In this document: positions 16,817-24,631 of the stretch, piece by piece
Layout: each line of letters begins with the position of its first letter
How positions within the stretch are numbered: the first letter of the stretch is position 1
Assembly: GCF_009831235.1 (NCBI RefSeq)
Contig: NZ_WUUL01000007.1
Span: forward strand, 62,001 to 126,000
DNA: 64,000 bases
Source of the DNA: Shimazuella alba
Lineage (GTDB): Bacteria; Bacillota; Bacilli; Thermoactinomycetales; Thermoactinomycetaceae
Reading direction: 5' to 3'
The notes under the pieces: model-generated
What the model was told of the DNA's origin: nothing
Databases searched by the model: none
What the model saw: only the letters and a program-made list of their open reading frames with translations
Made by a program: the position numbers and the translations under genes

Positions 16817-17173
16817 GTGCGTGATTTTGCAACTTTTTGCCGAGAAGAGACAGAGACTGTCCGCGGCTGGTTTGCATCTCATCACTTCCCCTTTTCTATT
16901 TCGGAAAAGGACTTGGAAGTCTTTAGTCAAAATCTTTCGTATGACAAGGTAGTACTCGATCAGTTTTCGATCACAACCACAGAAAATCTGCTTGAAATCA
17001 AGGCAGTTTCCGCCGGTCCCATCGCCACCAAGACATGGAGCATCCAGAAGATCAAGGATGTTGTGTATATTTTTTGTACGCTGACCTGCTATGGACAGAA
17101 GCCGCTCAAAGTGGCCTCCAAGGTTCAGATGCAGAAGCATATTACCCTTTCTGATCTTGGTCACGGTTGGTAA
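16817..17173 (+). CDS. Cassette-array gene 4, family A orphan
   Basis: A 118-residue protein, GTG start, only 37 bases after the cassette 3 hairpin, so the promoter is compressed or shared. Family A marks: VRGWFASHHFPFSISEKDLEVF aligned with the W...ITxExF region of the others, LEIKAVSAGPIATKTWSIQ giving the clearest T-K-x-W-S-I, and VVYIFCTLTCYG after it. CACAGAAAGAGAAG precedes the start. Codon use is intermediate, with more C-ending codons than the chromosome. Function unknown. Confidence 0.62.
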   Translation: MRDFATFCREETETVRGWFASHHFPFSISEKDLEVFSQNLSYDKVVLDQFSITTTENLLEIKAVSAGPIATKTWSIQKIKDVVYIFCTLTCYGQKPLKVASKVQMQKHITLSDLGHGW

Positions 17174-17190
17174 TACGTTCGGTACAATAA

Positions 17191-17232
17191 ACACCCTGTT
17201 CTCTTTTATGAGAACAGGGTGTCGTCATTTTG
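17191..17232 (+). terminator. Terminator of cassette 4
   Basis: 13-bp stem from ACACCCTGTTCTC to GAGAACAGGGTGT with a six-base loop, followed by CGTCATTTTG. Confidence 0.8.
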
Positions 17233-17321
17233 TTTGGTTCAACTATTCAGCCATGCCTTCATTTTATTTGTAAAGTATGATAGATAATAGATAAAGGCCT
17301 CTATTTCAATTGGAAGTTATC

Positions 17322-17573
17322 ATGAAGCCACAAGAAATATGGAAGGCGTTAACGAGACCAAATACGGTCCAAAAAGCCCATGCAGTGGTACTTCACTATC
17401 AAGGGAAGGCGGAGCTTAGTCGGGAAGATTTGCAGGCATATCTGAAAGATATTGATGATGCGATAAAGCATCAAATCAATCCAGCCAATCCTGATGCTGT
17501 GATAAGACATGTCAAGCAAATTTACATCCGAAACAGAGCTCTCCTCCGGCGACACAACATCTGCTGGGGCTGA
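17322..17573 (+). CDS. Cassette-array gene 5, family B orphan
   Basis: An 83-residue, probably all-helical, basic protein. It belongs to a second family with the genes at 18128 and 18471: a helix, then S/R-x-E-D-L-x-x-(Y/W)-x-x-(D/E)-I-x-x-A, an N-P-(A/D)-(N/S) turn and a final helix (VIRHVKQIYI). I chose ATG at 17322 behind TTGGAAG; a TTG at 17310 is possible. Its own terminator follows. Function unknown. Confidence 0.58.
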   Translation: MKPQEIWKALTRPNTVQKAHAVVLHYQGKAELSREDLQAYLKDIDDAIKHQINPANPDAVIRHVKQIYIRNRALLRRHNICWG

Positions 17574-17577
17574 CAAT

Positions 17578-17616
17578 AGTGCCAAGTCAAAAACGACTTG
17601 GCACTGCTCATTTTAC
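17578..17616 (+). terminator. Terminator of cassette 5
   Basis: AGTGCCAAGT / ACTTGGCACT, then GCTCATTTTAC; begins five bases after the stop. Confidence 0.75.
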
Positions 17617-17663
17617 AATGTTAAAATAAGAAGTCTTGTTTTCTATAGAGAAAGAGTGAAACA

Positions 17664-17951
17664 GTGAATCTCTTTGATGAACTGAACCAATGGCTCACAG
17701 AACATCATATTTCTGTCAAGGTAACGCCGGAGTTGGCAAAAGCTTTGAAAAAGAATGGGTCTTTCGACCATCTCACTTATTCAAAACAGAAAAATCGTTT
17801 TGAGATTCAAGGAGGCAAGCGGTGGGTCGCGGAAGTGGAACACGGTGAAGTTACCTTCACTTGTTTCCGAAACACTTCACACTGCTCTCGACCTGTTCCC
17901 ATCCCCTATATCTCAGAAGACGATATTTTCCATGAGTGGATAATGGTCTAA
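17664..17951 (+). CDS. Cassette-array gene 6, short family A orphan
   Basis: A 95-residue protein, GTG start behind TCTATAGAGAAAGAG. N-terminus FDELNQWLTEHHISVKVTPEL matches the W...ITPE part of cassette 1, and RFEIQGGKRWVAEVEHGEVTFTC carries the Trp and Cys at the same relative places, but the middle is shorter than in cassettes 1-4. TTTACAATGTTAAAATAAG upstream may contain its promoter. Function unknown. Confidence 0.6.
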   Translation: MNLFDELNQWLTEHHISVKVTPELAKALKKNGSFDHLTYSKQKNRFEIQGGKRWVAEVEHGEVTFTCFRNTSHCSRPVPIPYISEDDIFHEWIMV

Positions 17952-17957
17952 TTAGCT

Positions 17958-17999
17958 GCCCTGCTAACGAAAAGTTTAGCAGGGCGGTTCGCGTTTTTC
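17958..17999 (+). terminator. Terminator of cassette 6
   Basis: GCCCTGCTAA / TTAGCAGGGC, then GGTTCGCGTTTTTC. Confidence 0.75.
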
Positions 18000-18127
18000 A
18001 AAGAAGTATTATTTTACATTTAATAGATTTTATTGTATTCAAAAAAAATTACAAAAAAACTTTCAAACTTACAGTGATTTCCTATATAATTATTTTCGTA
18101 AGTGTTTTCGAGTGGTTAGGAAAAGCA

Positions 18128-18316
18128 ATGTCTAACAATTACATCCTAAAGGCTAAGAAGCTTTTGAACTGTTCTTCCAACAAAAACTGCCGTCATCAGA
18201 TGGGAGAACACGAAGTTTGGCGAAACGAAATCCTAACTGCTTATCAAAACAACAGTAAGAACAGTTCCATAGCCACAGCATATCAGATACTTGTACAGGC
18301 TGGAATTGTAAAGTAA
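18128..18316 (+). CDS. Cassette-array gene 7, family B orphan
   Basis: A 62-residue helical protein. WRNEILTAYQNNSKNSSIATAYQIL aligns with WSDEIFAAYQKNPDSPEVKECQRIL of cassette 8 (shown here only as a pattern: W-x-x-E-I-x-x-A-Y-Q-x-N, then I-L). Two Cys (NCSSNKNC) near residue 17. The ATG at 18128 is preceded by TTAGGAAAAGC. A TATAATTATT about 45 bases upstream may be the -10. AT-rich. Function unknown; a longer upstream frame is only the read-through of cassette 6. Confidence 0.55.
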   Translation: MSNNYILKAKKLLNCSSNKNCRHQMGEHEVWRNEILTAYQNNSKNSSIATAYQILVQAGIVK

Positions 18317-18329
18317 AAACGAAAAATTT

Positions 18330-18392
18330 AATTCTTCTTTAACAGAAGAATGATCACGCCTAGTCGATGAAATGACTAGGCGTGACTTCATA
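18330..18392 (+). terminator. Double hairpin after cassette 7
   Basis: ATTCTTCT/AGAAGAAT (18331-18351), then a 12-bp stem TCACGCCTAGTC / GACTAGGCGTGA (18354-18385). The T-run is weak (CTTCATATTC). Confidence 0.6.
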
Positions 18393-18470
18393 TTCACAGG
18401 TATTTTCAACATTGGAATATTACGATATAATTTTCTTGTCAGGTCCCATACTAGAGACAAAGGACCCAAC

Positions 18471-18710
18471 ATGAGTGAACTCGAGAACAAGGCAAGAAAG
18501 ATCGCTCAGGCGATCGTGGAGGGTTCGCGGTCTAAGGCATCTCCAGCAGATATCCGGAAGTGGTCAGACGAGATCTTTGCCGCTTATCAAAAGAATCCAG
18601 ATTCACCTGAGGTCAAGGAGTGCCAGCGCATCCTCTCAGGTCCTGTCGAGAGGCACATCAAGCCTCTTATGCCGTTCTTGGAGGTTTTCTGTGGCATGAA
18701 GCGCAGGTAA
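18471..18710 (+). CDS. Cassette-array gene 8, family B orphan, GC-rich codons
   Basis: A 79-residue protein. ARKIAQAIVEGSRSKASPAD, then the family B core RKWSDEIFAAYQKNPDSPE and QRIL, ending with a basic CGMKRR. Upstream: GATATAATTTTC as a putative -10 and CTAGAGACAAAGGACCC before the ATG, recalling the TAGAGAAAGG of the other cassettes. Codons are C/G-ending (ATC, GAG, AAG, CTC), as in cassette 3. It converges on tkt; the shared terminator lies between. Function unknown. Confidence 0.62.
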   Translation: MSELENKARKIAQAIVEGSRSKASPADIRKWSDEIFAAYQKNPDSPEVKECQRILSGPVERHIKPLMPFLEVFCGMKRR

Positions 18711-18726
18711 CCTCCTAGAAACAAGA

Positions 18727-18766
18727 AGTGCCCGATCTTGATTATAAGATCGGGCACTCCTCATTA
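18727..18766. terminator. Bidirectional terminator between cassette 8 and tkt
   Basis: 13-bp stem AGTGCCCGATCTT / AAGATCGGGCACT with a six-base loop; placed between convergent genes. T-tract modest on both sides. Confidence 0.7.
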
Positions 18767-18772
18767 TTGATT

Positions 18773-20764
18773 CTAAAGCAATTTTTCTAACTGCTCAACC
18801 ACATTATCCACATTAAATCCAAACTTCTCTAGCAATAAGTTCCCAGGAGCTGATGCACCAAAATGATCGATCCCGATCACAGTCCCTTTATCTCCAACGT
18901 ATTTATCCCAACCCATCGGATGAGCTGCTTCAATAGCAACTCTCGCTGAAAGATGAGATGGGATGATGCTTTCTTTTTCAGCTTTGGTTAACTGATCAAA
19001 GTTTTCACGGCAAGGCATGCTCACAACTCGTACATGTATTCCTTTGTCCGCTAACACTTTTTGTGCTTTTACAGCTAAGCTCACTTCAGAGCCAGTCGCG
19101 ATCAATACCCCTTTTTCTTCACCTGCAGCAGGAGAAACAACGTAAGCACCTTGCTTTACTATTTCACCTTTTTTGCCAACTGTCCCAGCTAGCACTGGTA
19201 GGTTTTGTCTGCTTAAGATCAAAGCAACTGGATGATCTTGGGATTTCAATGCATACTCCCAGGCTGCTACCGTTTCATTGGCATCTGCAGGGCGTACTAC
19301 TTTTAATCCTGGGATCAAACGTAGTGATGGGATGTGCTCAACAGGTTCATGGGTAGGACCATCTTCCCCAACCGCAACACTGTCATGGGTAAATACATAC
19401 GTCACTGGCAATTGGGATAAAGCTGCAAGACGGATCGAAGGACGCAGGTAATCAGAGAATACCAAGAATGTTGCACCAAATACATGCAGTCCTCCATGTA
19501 AGGCCATCCCATTTAAAGCAGCACCCATCGCGTGTTCCCGAACTCCAAACCAAATATTGCGTCCAGCATAATCTTCCGCACCAAAAGCAGGATAATCCTT
19601 CATTTCCGTGCTATTGGAAGAAGCTAGGTCAGCAGAACCACCAAAAAGTGTGGGGACTTCTTTTGCTAATACTTGCAAAGTTTTACCGGAGGCAGCACGA
19701 GTAGCGATCCCTTTTTCATCGGCTTCAAATGTCGGTAGATGTTTTTCCCAATCCGTAAGTAATTCTCTAGAAAATGCTTGCTTTAGTTGATTTGCTTCAA
19801 TTGGATATTTTTTTGCATAGTTAGCAAACAAGTTATTCCATTCATCTTCCGCTTTACCCAATTCTTTTACAATTGAGGAAAAGTTATCAGCAGCCTCACT
19901 TGGAACATGGAAAGGTGACTCATTTGTCCAATCATATGCTTGACGAACTCCAGCAATTTCATCTGCACCTAGTGGTTTCCCGTGAGCTTCGGATGTACCT
20001 GCACGATTTGGACTACCGAAACCAATCACCGTACGAACTTCAATCAATGTTGGTTTCGAAGTATCTTGCTTTGCTTCTGTTATCGCTCTATTGATGGCAG
20101 CAATATCGTTTCCATCTTCTACATGGAGCACTTGCCATCCATTGGCTTCAAAGCGTTTCGACGTTTGTTCAGAGAATGATTTTGACAAATCACCATCCAA
20201 AGATATGCTATTGGAATCGTATAACATGATTAATTTACCAAGTTGCAAATGACCTGCTAGAGAAGCTGCTTCTTGGGCAATACCCTCCATCAAGTCTCCA
20301 TCACCGCATAATGCATATGTAAAATGGTCGATCACTTCATATCCTTCACGATTGTATGTTGCAGCTAAATGACGTTCCGCCATTGCTACCCCTACAGCAT
20401 TTGCGATACCTTGACCTAGTGGTCCTGTAGTAGCTTCTACCCCTACAGTATGTTTTACTTCTGGATGCCCAGGAGTTAAACTTCCCCATTGACGAAAATT
20501 TTTAAGATCATCTATTGTCAGTCCATATTCGAATAAATGAAGCAAGCTATACAACAATGCAGAACCATGTCCTGCGGATAAAATAAAGCGATCACGATTG
20601 TACCAATCAGGGTTTGCTGGGTTATGTTTTAACTGCTTTGCCCACAACGTATATGCCATAGGAGCTGCACCCATTGGTAAACCAGGATGTCCTGAATTTG
20701 CTTGTTCAATTTGGTCAATGGACAACATTCTTATTGTATTTATCGAGAGTTGATCGATTGTCAT
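18773..20764 (-). CDS. tkt: Transketolase
   Basis: Thiamine-diphosphate enzyme of the non-oxidative pentose phosphate pathway, about 663 residues. TPP-binding [14 protein letters not shown] near residue 155, [16 protein letters not shown], the catalytic-region [16 protein letters not shown], and the C-terminal domain with GSEVSLAV are intact. Start: AAGGAGG lies nine bases before the ATG at 20764 (MTIDQLS); a further upstream in-frame start has no such site and runs through the ribosome binding site. Downstream of dtd on the same strand. Confidence 0.96.
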   Translation of the reverse strand: MTIDQLSINTIRMLSIDQIEQANSGHPGLPMGAAPMAYTLWAKQLKHNPANPDWYNRDRFILSAGHGSALLYSLLHLFEYGLTIDDLKNFRQWGSLTPGHPEVKHTVGVEATTGPLGQGIANAVGVAMAERHLAATYNREGYEVIDHFTYALCGDGDLMEGIAQEAASLAGHLQLGKLIMLYDSNSISLDGDLSKSFSEQTSKRFEANGWQVLHVEDGNDIAAINRAITEAKQDTSKPTLIEVRTVIGFGSPNRAGTSEAHGKPLGADEIAGVRQAYDWTNESPFHVPSEAADNFSSIVKELGKAEDEWNNLFANYAKKYPIEANQLKQAFSRELLTDWEKHLPTFEADEKGIATRAASGKTLQVLAKEVPTLFGGSADLASSNSTEMKDYPAFGAEDYAGRNIWFGVREHAMGAALNGMALHGGLHVFGATFLVFSDYLRPSIRLAALSQLPVTYVFTHDSVAVGEDGPTHEPVEHIPSLRLIPGLKVVRPADANETVAAWEYALKSQDHPVALILSRQNLPVLAGTVGKKGEIVKQGAYVVSPAAGEEKGVLIATGSEVSLAVKAQKVLADKGIHVRVVSMPCRENFDQLTKAEKESIIPSHLSARVAIEAAHPMGWDKYVGDKGTVIGIDHFGASAPGNLLLEKFGFNVDNVVEQLEKLL

Positions 20765-20794
20765 AAAAAAAATCCTCCTTTTTCTCATTTCTCA

Positions 20795-21250
20795 TTATAG
20801 CACGGGGAACGACAAACTATCCAAAAACAGGGTCACAGGACCGTCATTTACTAACTGGACATCCATCATTGCTCCAAACTTACCTGTCTCAACCTGTAAC
20901 TCTTTTGAACGAAGTACTTCATTCCATTTTTTATAAAGGGACACTGCTTCCTCAGGTTTAGCTGCTGCCATAAAATTTGGTCGTCTACCTTTGCGACAAT
21001 CACCATATAAGGTAAATTGCGAAACAGAGAGAATACTTCCTTTGACATCTTTTAATGATTGATTCATTTTTCCTTCTGCGTCTTCGAATATTCGCAGATG
21101 AATAATTTTTTCTGCCAAATATGCGATTTCTTTCTCACTATCTCCCTCAGTAAAGCCAACAAATAAAAGGAGCCCATGATCAATGGCTCCTACAACATTC
21201 CCTTCTACTGTAACACTTGCATTTTTTACTCTTTGTAACAAAACTCGCAC
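20795..21250 (-). CDS. dtd: D-aminoacyl-tRNA deacylase
   Basis: 151-residue enzyme hydrolysing D-aminoacyl-tRNAs, notably D-Tyr-tRNA. Starts [17 protein letters not shown]; signature [17 protein letters not shown] near residue 78 with the catalytic-region S-Q-F-T, and the cross-subunit motif [11 protein letters not shown] near the C-terminus, where N-x-G-P-V-T replaces the more usual NxGPVT in the same form. It starts seven bases after the relA stop, as in Bacillus. Confidence 0.95.
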   Translation of the reverse strand: MRVLLQRVKNASVTVEGNVVGAIDHGLLLFVGFTEGDSEKEIAYLAEKIIHLRIFEDAEGKMNQSLKDVKGSILSVSQFTLYGDCRKGRRPNFMAAAKPEEAVSLYKKWNEVLRSKELQVETGKFGAMMDVQLVNDGPVTLFLDSLSFPVL

Positions 21251-21256
21251 ACGAAA

Positions 21257-23425
21257 TCATCCTTGTCCAATCGTTCTTTGTACACTATAAATATCACGAA
21301 CGCTTTTTACCCTCTCCACAACAGATCGAAGATGATGGATATTACGGATCGCAACCGTCAATTGGATACTTGCAAAACCTTTTGGATGTACTTTTGCATT
21401 CACATTAATGTAATTTGCTTTGGTATCATTCACAGCTTGGAGTACATCATTTAATAGTCCAAGTCGATCATATCCGGATACTTCGATATCTACTTGGTAA
21501 GATTTAGCTGGTTCGCCTTCCCACTCTACTTCTACTCTTCTATCCAATTCTACACTTTGTAAATTAGGACAATCAACTCGGTGAATTGACACTCCTCTGC
21601 CTCTCGTAACAAATCCACCTATTTCCTCACCAGGTACTGGATGGCAACAACGAGAGAGCCTGACTAAAACATTTTCCACCCCAATAACACGTACCCCAAC
21701 ATCCAAACGGCGACGACGAGGGGGGGCTGTTTTGGATTCTGGAACGATAGCAGGCAACTCTTCTCGCATACCAGTAGTCAAACGATGCACAACCTGAGCT
21801 GTCGAAATTCCACCATATCCAACTGCTGCTAACATTTCATCTGCATTTGGAAAATTAAATCGCTTGCAGACTTCTGTCATCTTCTCTGATTTCATCGCCT
21901 CATTGATATCATAATCATGCTTTTTGAGAAGTGCTTCCACCATTTCTTTCCCTTTGGTGATACTTTCTTCTCTTCGCTGTGTTTTAAACCAACTTCTTAT
22001 CTTATTGCGCGCATGGGAAGTTTTAACCAATTTTAACCAATCTTGACTGGGACCATAACTATGTTTGGATGTAAGAACTTGTACTTTATCTCCAGTTTGC
22101 AGTTTATAATCCAATGGGACAATATTCCCATTCACCTTTGCCCCTACACATTTATTTCCAACCTCTGTGTGAATTCGATAAGCAAAATCAAGCGGCACCG
22201 CACCAGCTGGCAATTCAATTACATCCGTTTTCGGTGTAAATACAAAAACGGTATCCGTAAACCAATCCATTTTCAAGCTTTCTACAAATTCTTCTGCATC
22301 ACGGGATTCTGATTGCAACTCCATCATTTCCCGAAACCATTTCAACTTATCTGAGAAAGTTTGTTGTGGTTTTCCCGTTGCTGGTGCACCTTCTTTATAA
22401 GCCCAGTGTGCTGCGATTCCATATTCTGCAATCCGGTGCATCTCCATCGTTCGAATTTGAACCTCAATTGGTTCCCCTTTTGGACCTAAAACAGTTGTAT
22501 GAAGAGACTGATACATATTTGTTTTTGGCATTGCTATATAATCTTTAAAACGCCCTGGCATTGGTTTCCACATGGTGTGGATCATACCTAATACAGCGTA
22601 GCAATCTCGAACAGAGTTTACAATTACACGAACAGCCATCAGATCGTAAATCTCATGGAATTGTTTGTGCTGTGTTTTCATCTTCCGATATATACTGTAA
22701 ATATGTTTTGGTCGACCAGAAATATCTTCTACATTCAGATCCATCTCTTCGAATTTATCGTACAATGTTTGGATGATTTCGCCCAAAAACTCTTCCCGTT
22801 CCGTCCGTTTTTTCTTCATCATGGAAACAATTTTATAGTACTGTTGAGGATTTAAATAACGAAGCGAACGATCTTCTAACTCCCACTTGATTTTGGATAT
22901 TCCCAGTCGATGAGCCAAGGGAGCAAATATTTCTAACGTTTCTTCTGCTTTTTTTCTCTGTTTTTCTTCTGGCAAATGTTGAAGTGTTCGCAAATTATGG
23001 AGTCGATCCGCGAGTTTGCAGAGTACAACTCGCACATCTTTTGCCATAGCGATAAACATCTTTCGATAGTTTTCCGCTTGGTGCTCAGCATTAGAACGAA
23101 ATTTAAATTCTTTTTTTAACTTGGTCAGACCATCTACCATTGATGCTACTGTCTCGCCAAATTCCTCATTTATTTGAGCAAGAGTAACCCCTGTATCTTC
23201 CACTACATCATGTAGCAAACCCGCAATTAAGGTAGCTGTATCCATGTGTAAATCCATCAGTATCTCGGTAACTGCAATCGGATGCAATATATATGGCTCG
23301 CCTGATTTACGCAGTTGCCCATCATGTGCTTTTTCTGCATATTGATAAGCTTTTTCAAGTTTCACTATATCTTCTGGAGGGAGATAAGTAGCAGCTTTTT
23401 GAAACAGCTCTTGAACTAGTACCAT
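21257..23425 (-). CDS. relA: Bifunctional (p)ppGpp synthetase/hydrolase Rel
   Basis: Stringent-response enzyme of about 722 residues. The N-terminal HD hydrolase has HDGQLRKSGEPYILHP and LLHDVVEDT; the synthetase domain has GRFKDYIAMPK (the RFKD loop typical of bifunctional Rel proteins) and EVQIRTMEMHRIAEYGIAAHW; then TGS (VFVFTPKTDVIELPAGA), a zinc-finger-like region with CCHPVPG, and the C-terminal ACT domain. I start at the ATG at 23425; GTG codons just upstream are in frame. Ribosome binding site weak. Confidence 0.95.
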   Translation of the reverse strand: MVLVQELFQKAATYLPPEDIVKLEKAYQYAEKAHDGQLRKSGEPYILHPIAVTEILMDLHMDTATLIAGLLHDVVEDTGVTLAQINEEFGETVASMVDGLTKLKKEFKFRSNAEHQAENYRKMFIAMAKDVRVVLCKLADRLHNLRTLQHLPEEKQRKKAEETLEIFAPLAHRLGISKIKWELEDRSLRYLNPQQYYKIVSMMKKKRTEREEFLGEIIQTLYDKFEEMDLNVEDISGRPKHIYSIYRKMKTQHKQFHEIYDLMAVRVIVNSVRDCYAVLGMIHTMWKPMPGRFKDYIAMPKTNMYQSLHTTVLGPKGEPIEVQIRTMEMHRIAEYGIAAHWAYKEGAPATGKPQQTFSDKLKWFREMMELQSESRDAEEFVESLKMDWFTDTVFVFTPKTDVIELPAGAVPLDFAYRIHTEVGNKCVGAKVNGNIVPLDYKLQTGDKVQVLTSKHSYGPSQDWLKLVKTSHARNKIRSWFKTQRREESITKGKEMVEALLKKHDYDINEAMKSEKMTEVCKRFNFPNADEMLAAVGYGGISTAQVVHRLTTGMREELPAIVPESKTAPPRRRRLDVGVRVIGVENVLVRLSRCCHPVPGEEIGGFVTRGRGVSIHRVDCPNLQSVELDRRVEVEWEGEPAKSYQVDIEVSGYDRLGLLNDVLQAVNDTKANYINVNAKVHPKGFASIQLTVAIRNIHHLRSVVERVKSVRDIYSVQRTIGQG

Positions 23426-23522
23426 CAATTTCACCACTTACCCAAAAATGTTTTAACGAATATTATCCTACAAACATTTAAAAATGTAAATACAAACCAT
23501 ACCGTACTCGCAAATGGAATTC

Positions 23523-23885
23523 TCAACTATTTTCTTGTTTGTCTTTTTTTGTCCCATCCATGCTACCGAGTCGACGTCGTAAATTGAAATAAAGGATAGA
23601 CAACAAGATCCCATCTATCGTTATCAAGGAATTGGTGAGATATTCCTTAGTCATAAACATTAAAATTAGCCCTACTACTACACTACCATACCCCGCTATT
23701 TGAAAAGAAAGTATCAAGATCCTCCATACTTTTTGCAGATAAGCTTTAAATACGAATTCTGCATTATTAAAAAGCTCCATAAACAATAGACCTACGACTC
23801 CGACCATCCAAAGAAAAAAAGAAGCTATAAAAATACGGGCAAATCCACCAATAAATGCAAATAAAAAATCAGATAACCATTGCAC
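23523..23885 (-). CDS. Unknown membrane protein
   Basis: A 120-residue protein with three to four hydrophobic helices (about residues 5-40, 52-76, 83-100) and a charged C-terminal tail (GTKKDKQENS). AAGGAGAG stands 13 bases before the ATG. I recognise no family. Same strand as relA but separated by about 100 bases. Confidence 0.6.
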   Translation of the reverse strand: MQWLSDFLFAFIGGFARIFIASFFLWMVGVVGLLFMELFNNAEFVFKAYLQKVWRILILSFQIAGYGSVVVGLILMFMTKEYLTNSLITIDGILLSILYFNLRRRLGSMDGTKKDKQENS

Positions 23886-24004
23886 GGGGCTACTCTCCTT
23901 ACTATCACATTTTTACTACTCCATTATGTTCTTAGCCTAATTCTTTTGCAAGGTGCATAGTTTTTCTTTGCTGTGAAATGTTAACGCATATTGGAGGTGA
24001 GAGT

Positions 24005-24166
24005 ATGAATCCGGATGAAAAAGCAGTGAACAAAAAGAAACAGAATGAAACTGATACTGAGTTTTCAGCAGAATTAACGGGAGAAGATCATGCTGTAAAA
24101 AAAGTACAAAATGCACTTTTTGAAATGTATAGCCAAGCAGGAGATTCTAATAAAGAAAAAGAATAA
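24005..24166 (+). CDS. Small acidic hydrophilic protein
   Basis: 53 residues, very polar, starting MNPDEKAVNKKKQNETDTEF and containing GEDHAVKKVQNALFEMYSQAG. A GGAGGTGAGAGT ribosome binding site supports the ATG at 24005 rather than an upstream in-frame start. No known motif. A terminator follows directly, so it is a separate unit. Confidence 0.6.
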   Translation: MNPDEKAVNKKKQNETDTEFSAELTGEDHAVKKVQNALFEMYSQAGDSNKEKE

Positions 24167-24181
24167 TAATTTCAATAGAAA

Positions 24182-24206
24182 TAGTCCCTATCAAGGGACT
24201 TTTCTA
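24182..24206 (+). terminator. Intrinsic terminator
   Basis: AGTCCCT / AGGGACT with short loop, then TTTCTACTT; follows the 53-residue gene. Confidence 0.65.
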
Positions 24207-24265
24207 CTTCATTTACAAAAAAATTACAAATTTTGTATCCATATAGGGATGAGGGAACAGCAAAA

Positions 24266-24631
24266 ATGGAAGACGAAAGCATCTATGATAGTTTTGGTGG
24301 TGAAAAAACCATTGCAGCAATCGTACATGAGTTTCACCATCTTTTAGTGACAGATGAAAAATTAGCACACTATTTCCAAGATGTGAATTTAAACCATTTA
24401 CGAATCGGCCAAATGACTTTGCTTATCATCTATCTTTTCGGGGGCCCAAACCGTTACCATGGTAAAAATATGAGAGAAATTCATAAAGGTCTTTATATCT
24501 CTTCGGAAGCATACGAGCGAGCAGTAACTCATTTTAAAAAAGCAATGAAAAAATATAATACACCTATTCGCCTAATGGCAAAAGTCGAGGCCTTACTCCG
24601 CGGTGTAAAGCCTCACATCGTTATGAAATAA
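24266..24631 (+). CDS. glbN: Truncated hemoglobin, group I
   Basis: 121-residue 2-over-2 globin. YDSFGGEKTIAAIVHEFHHLL is the N-terminal A/B helix region with the paired glycines; the loop FGGPNRYHGKNM and the proximal (F8) histidine in MREIHKGLYIS follow. The helix B position usually Tyr is Phe/His here (HEFHHL), which would alter the ligand pocket. Binds O2 or NO through heme; in vivo role not deducible. The last 11 bases overlap the convergent yhaN-like gene. Start ATG at 24266 fits family length better than an upstream alternative. Confidence 0.88.
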   Translation: MEDESIYDSFGGEKTIAAIVHEFHHLLVTDEKLAHYFQDVNLNHLRIGQMTLLIIYLFGGPNRYHGKNMREIHKGLYISSEAYERAVTHFKKAMKKYNTPIRLMAKVEALLRGVKPHIVMK

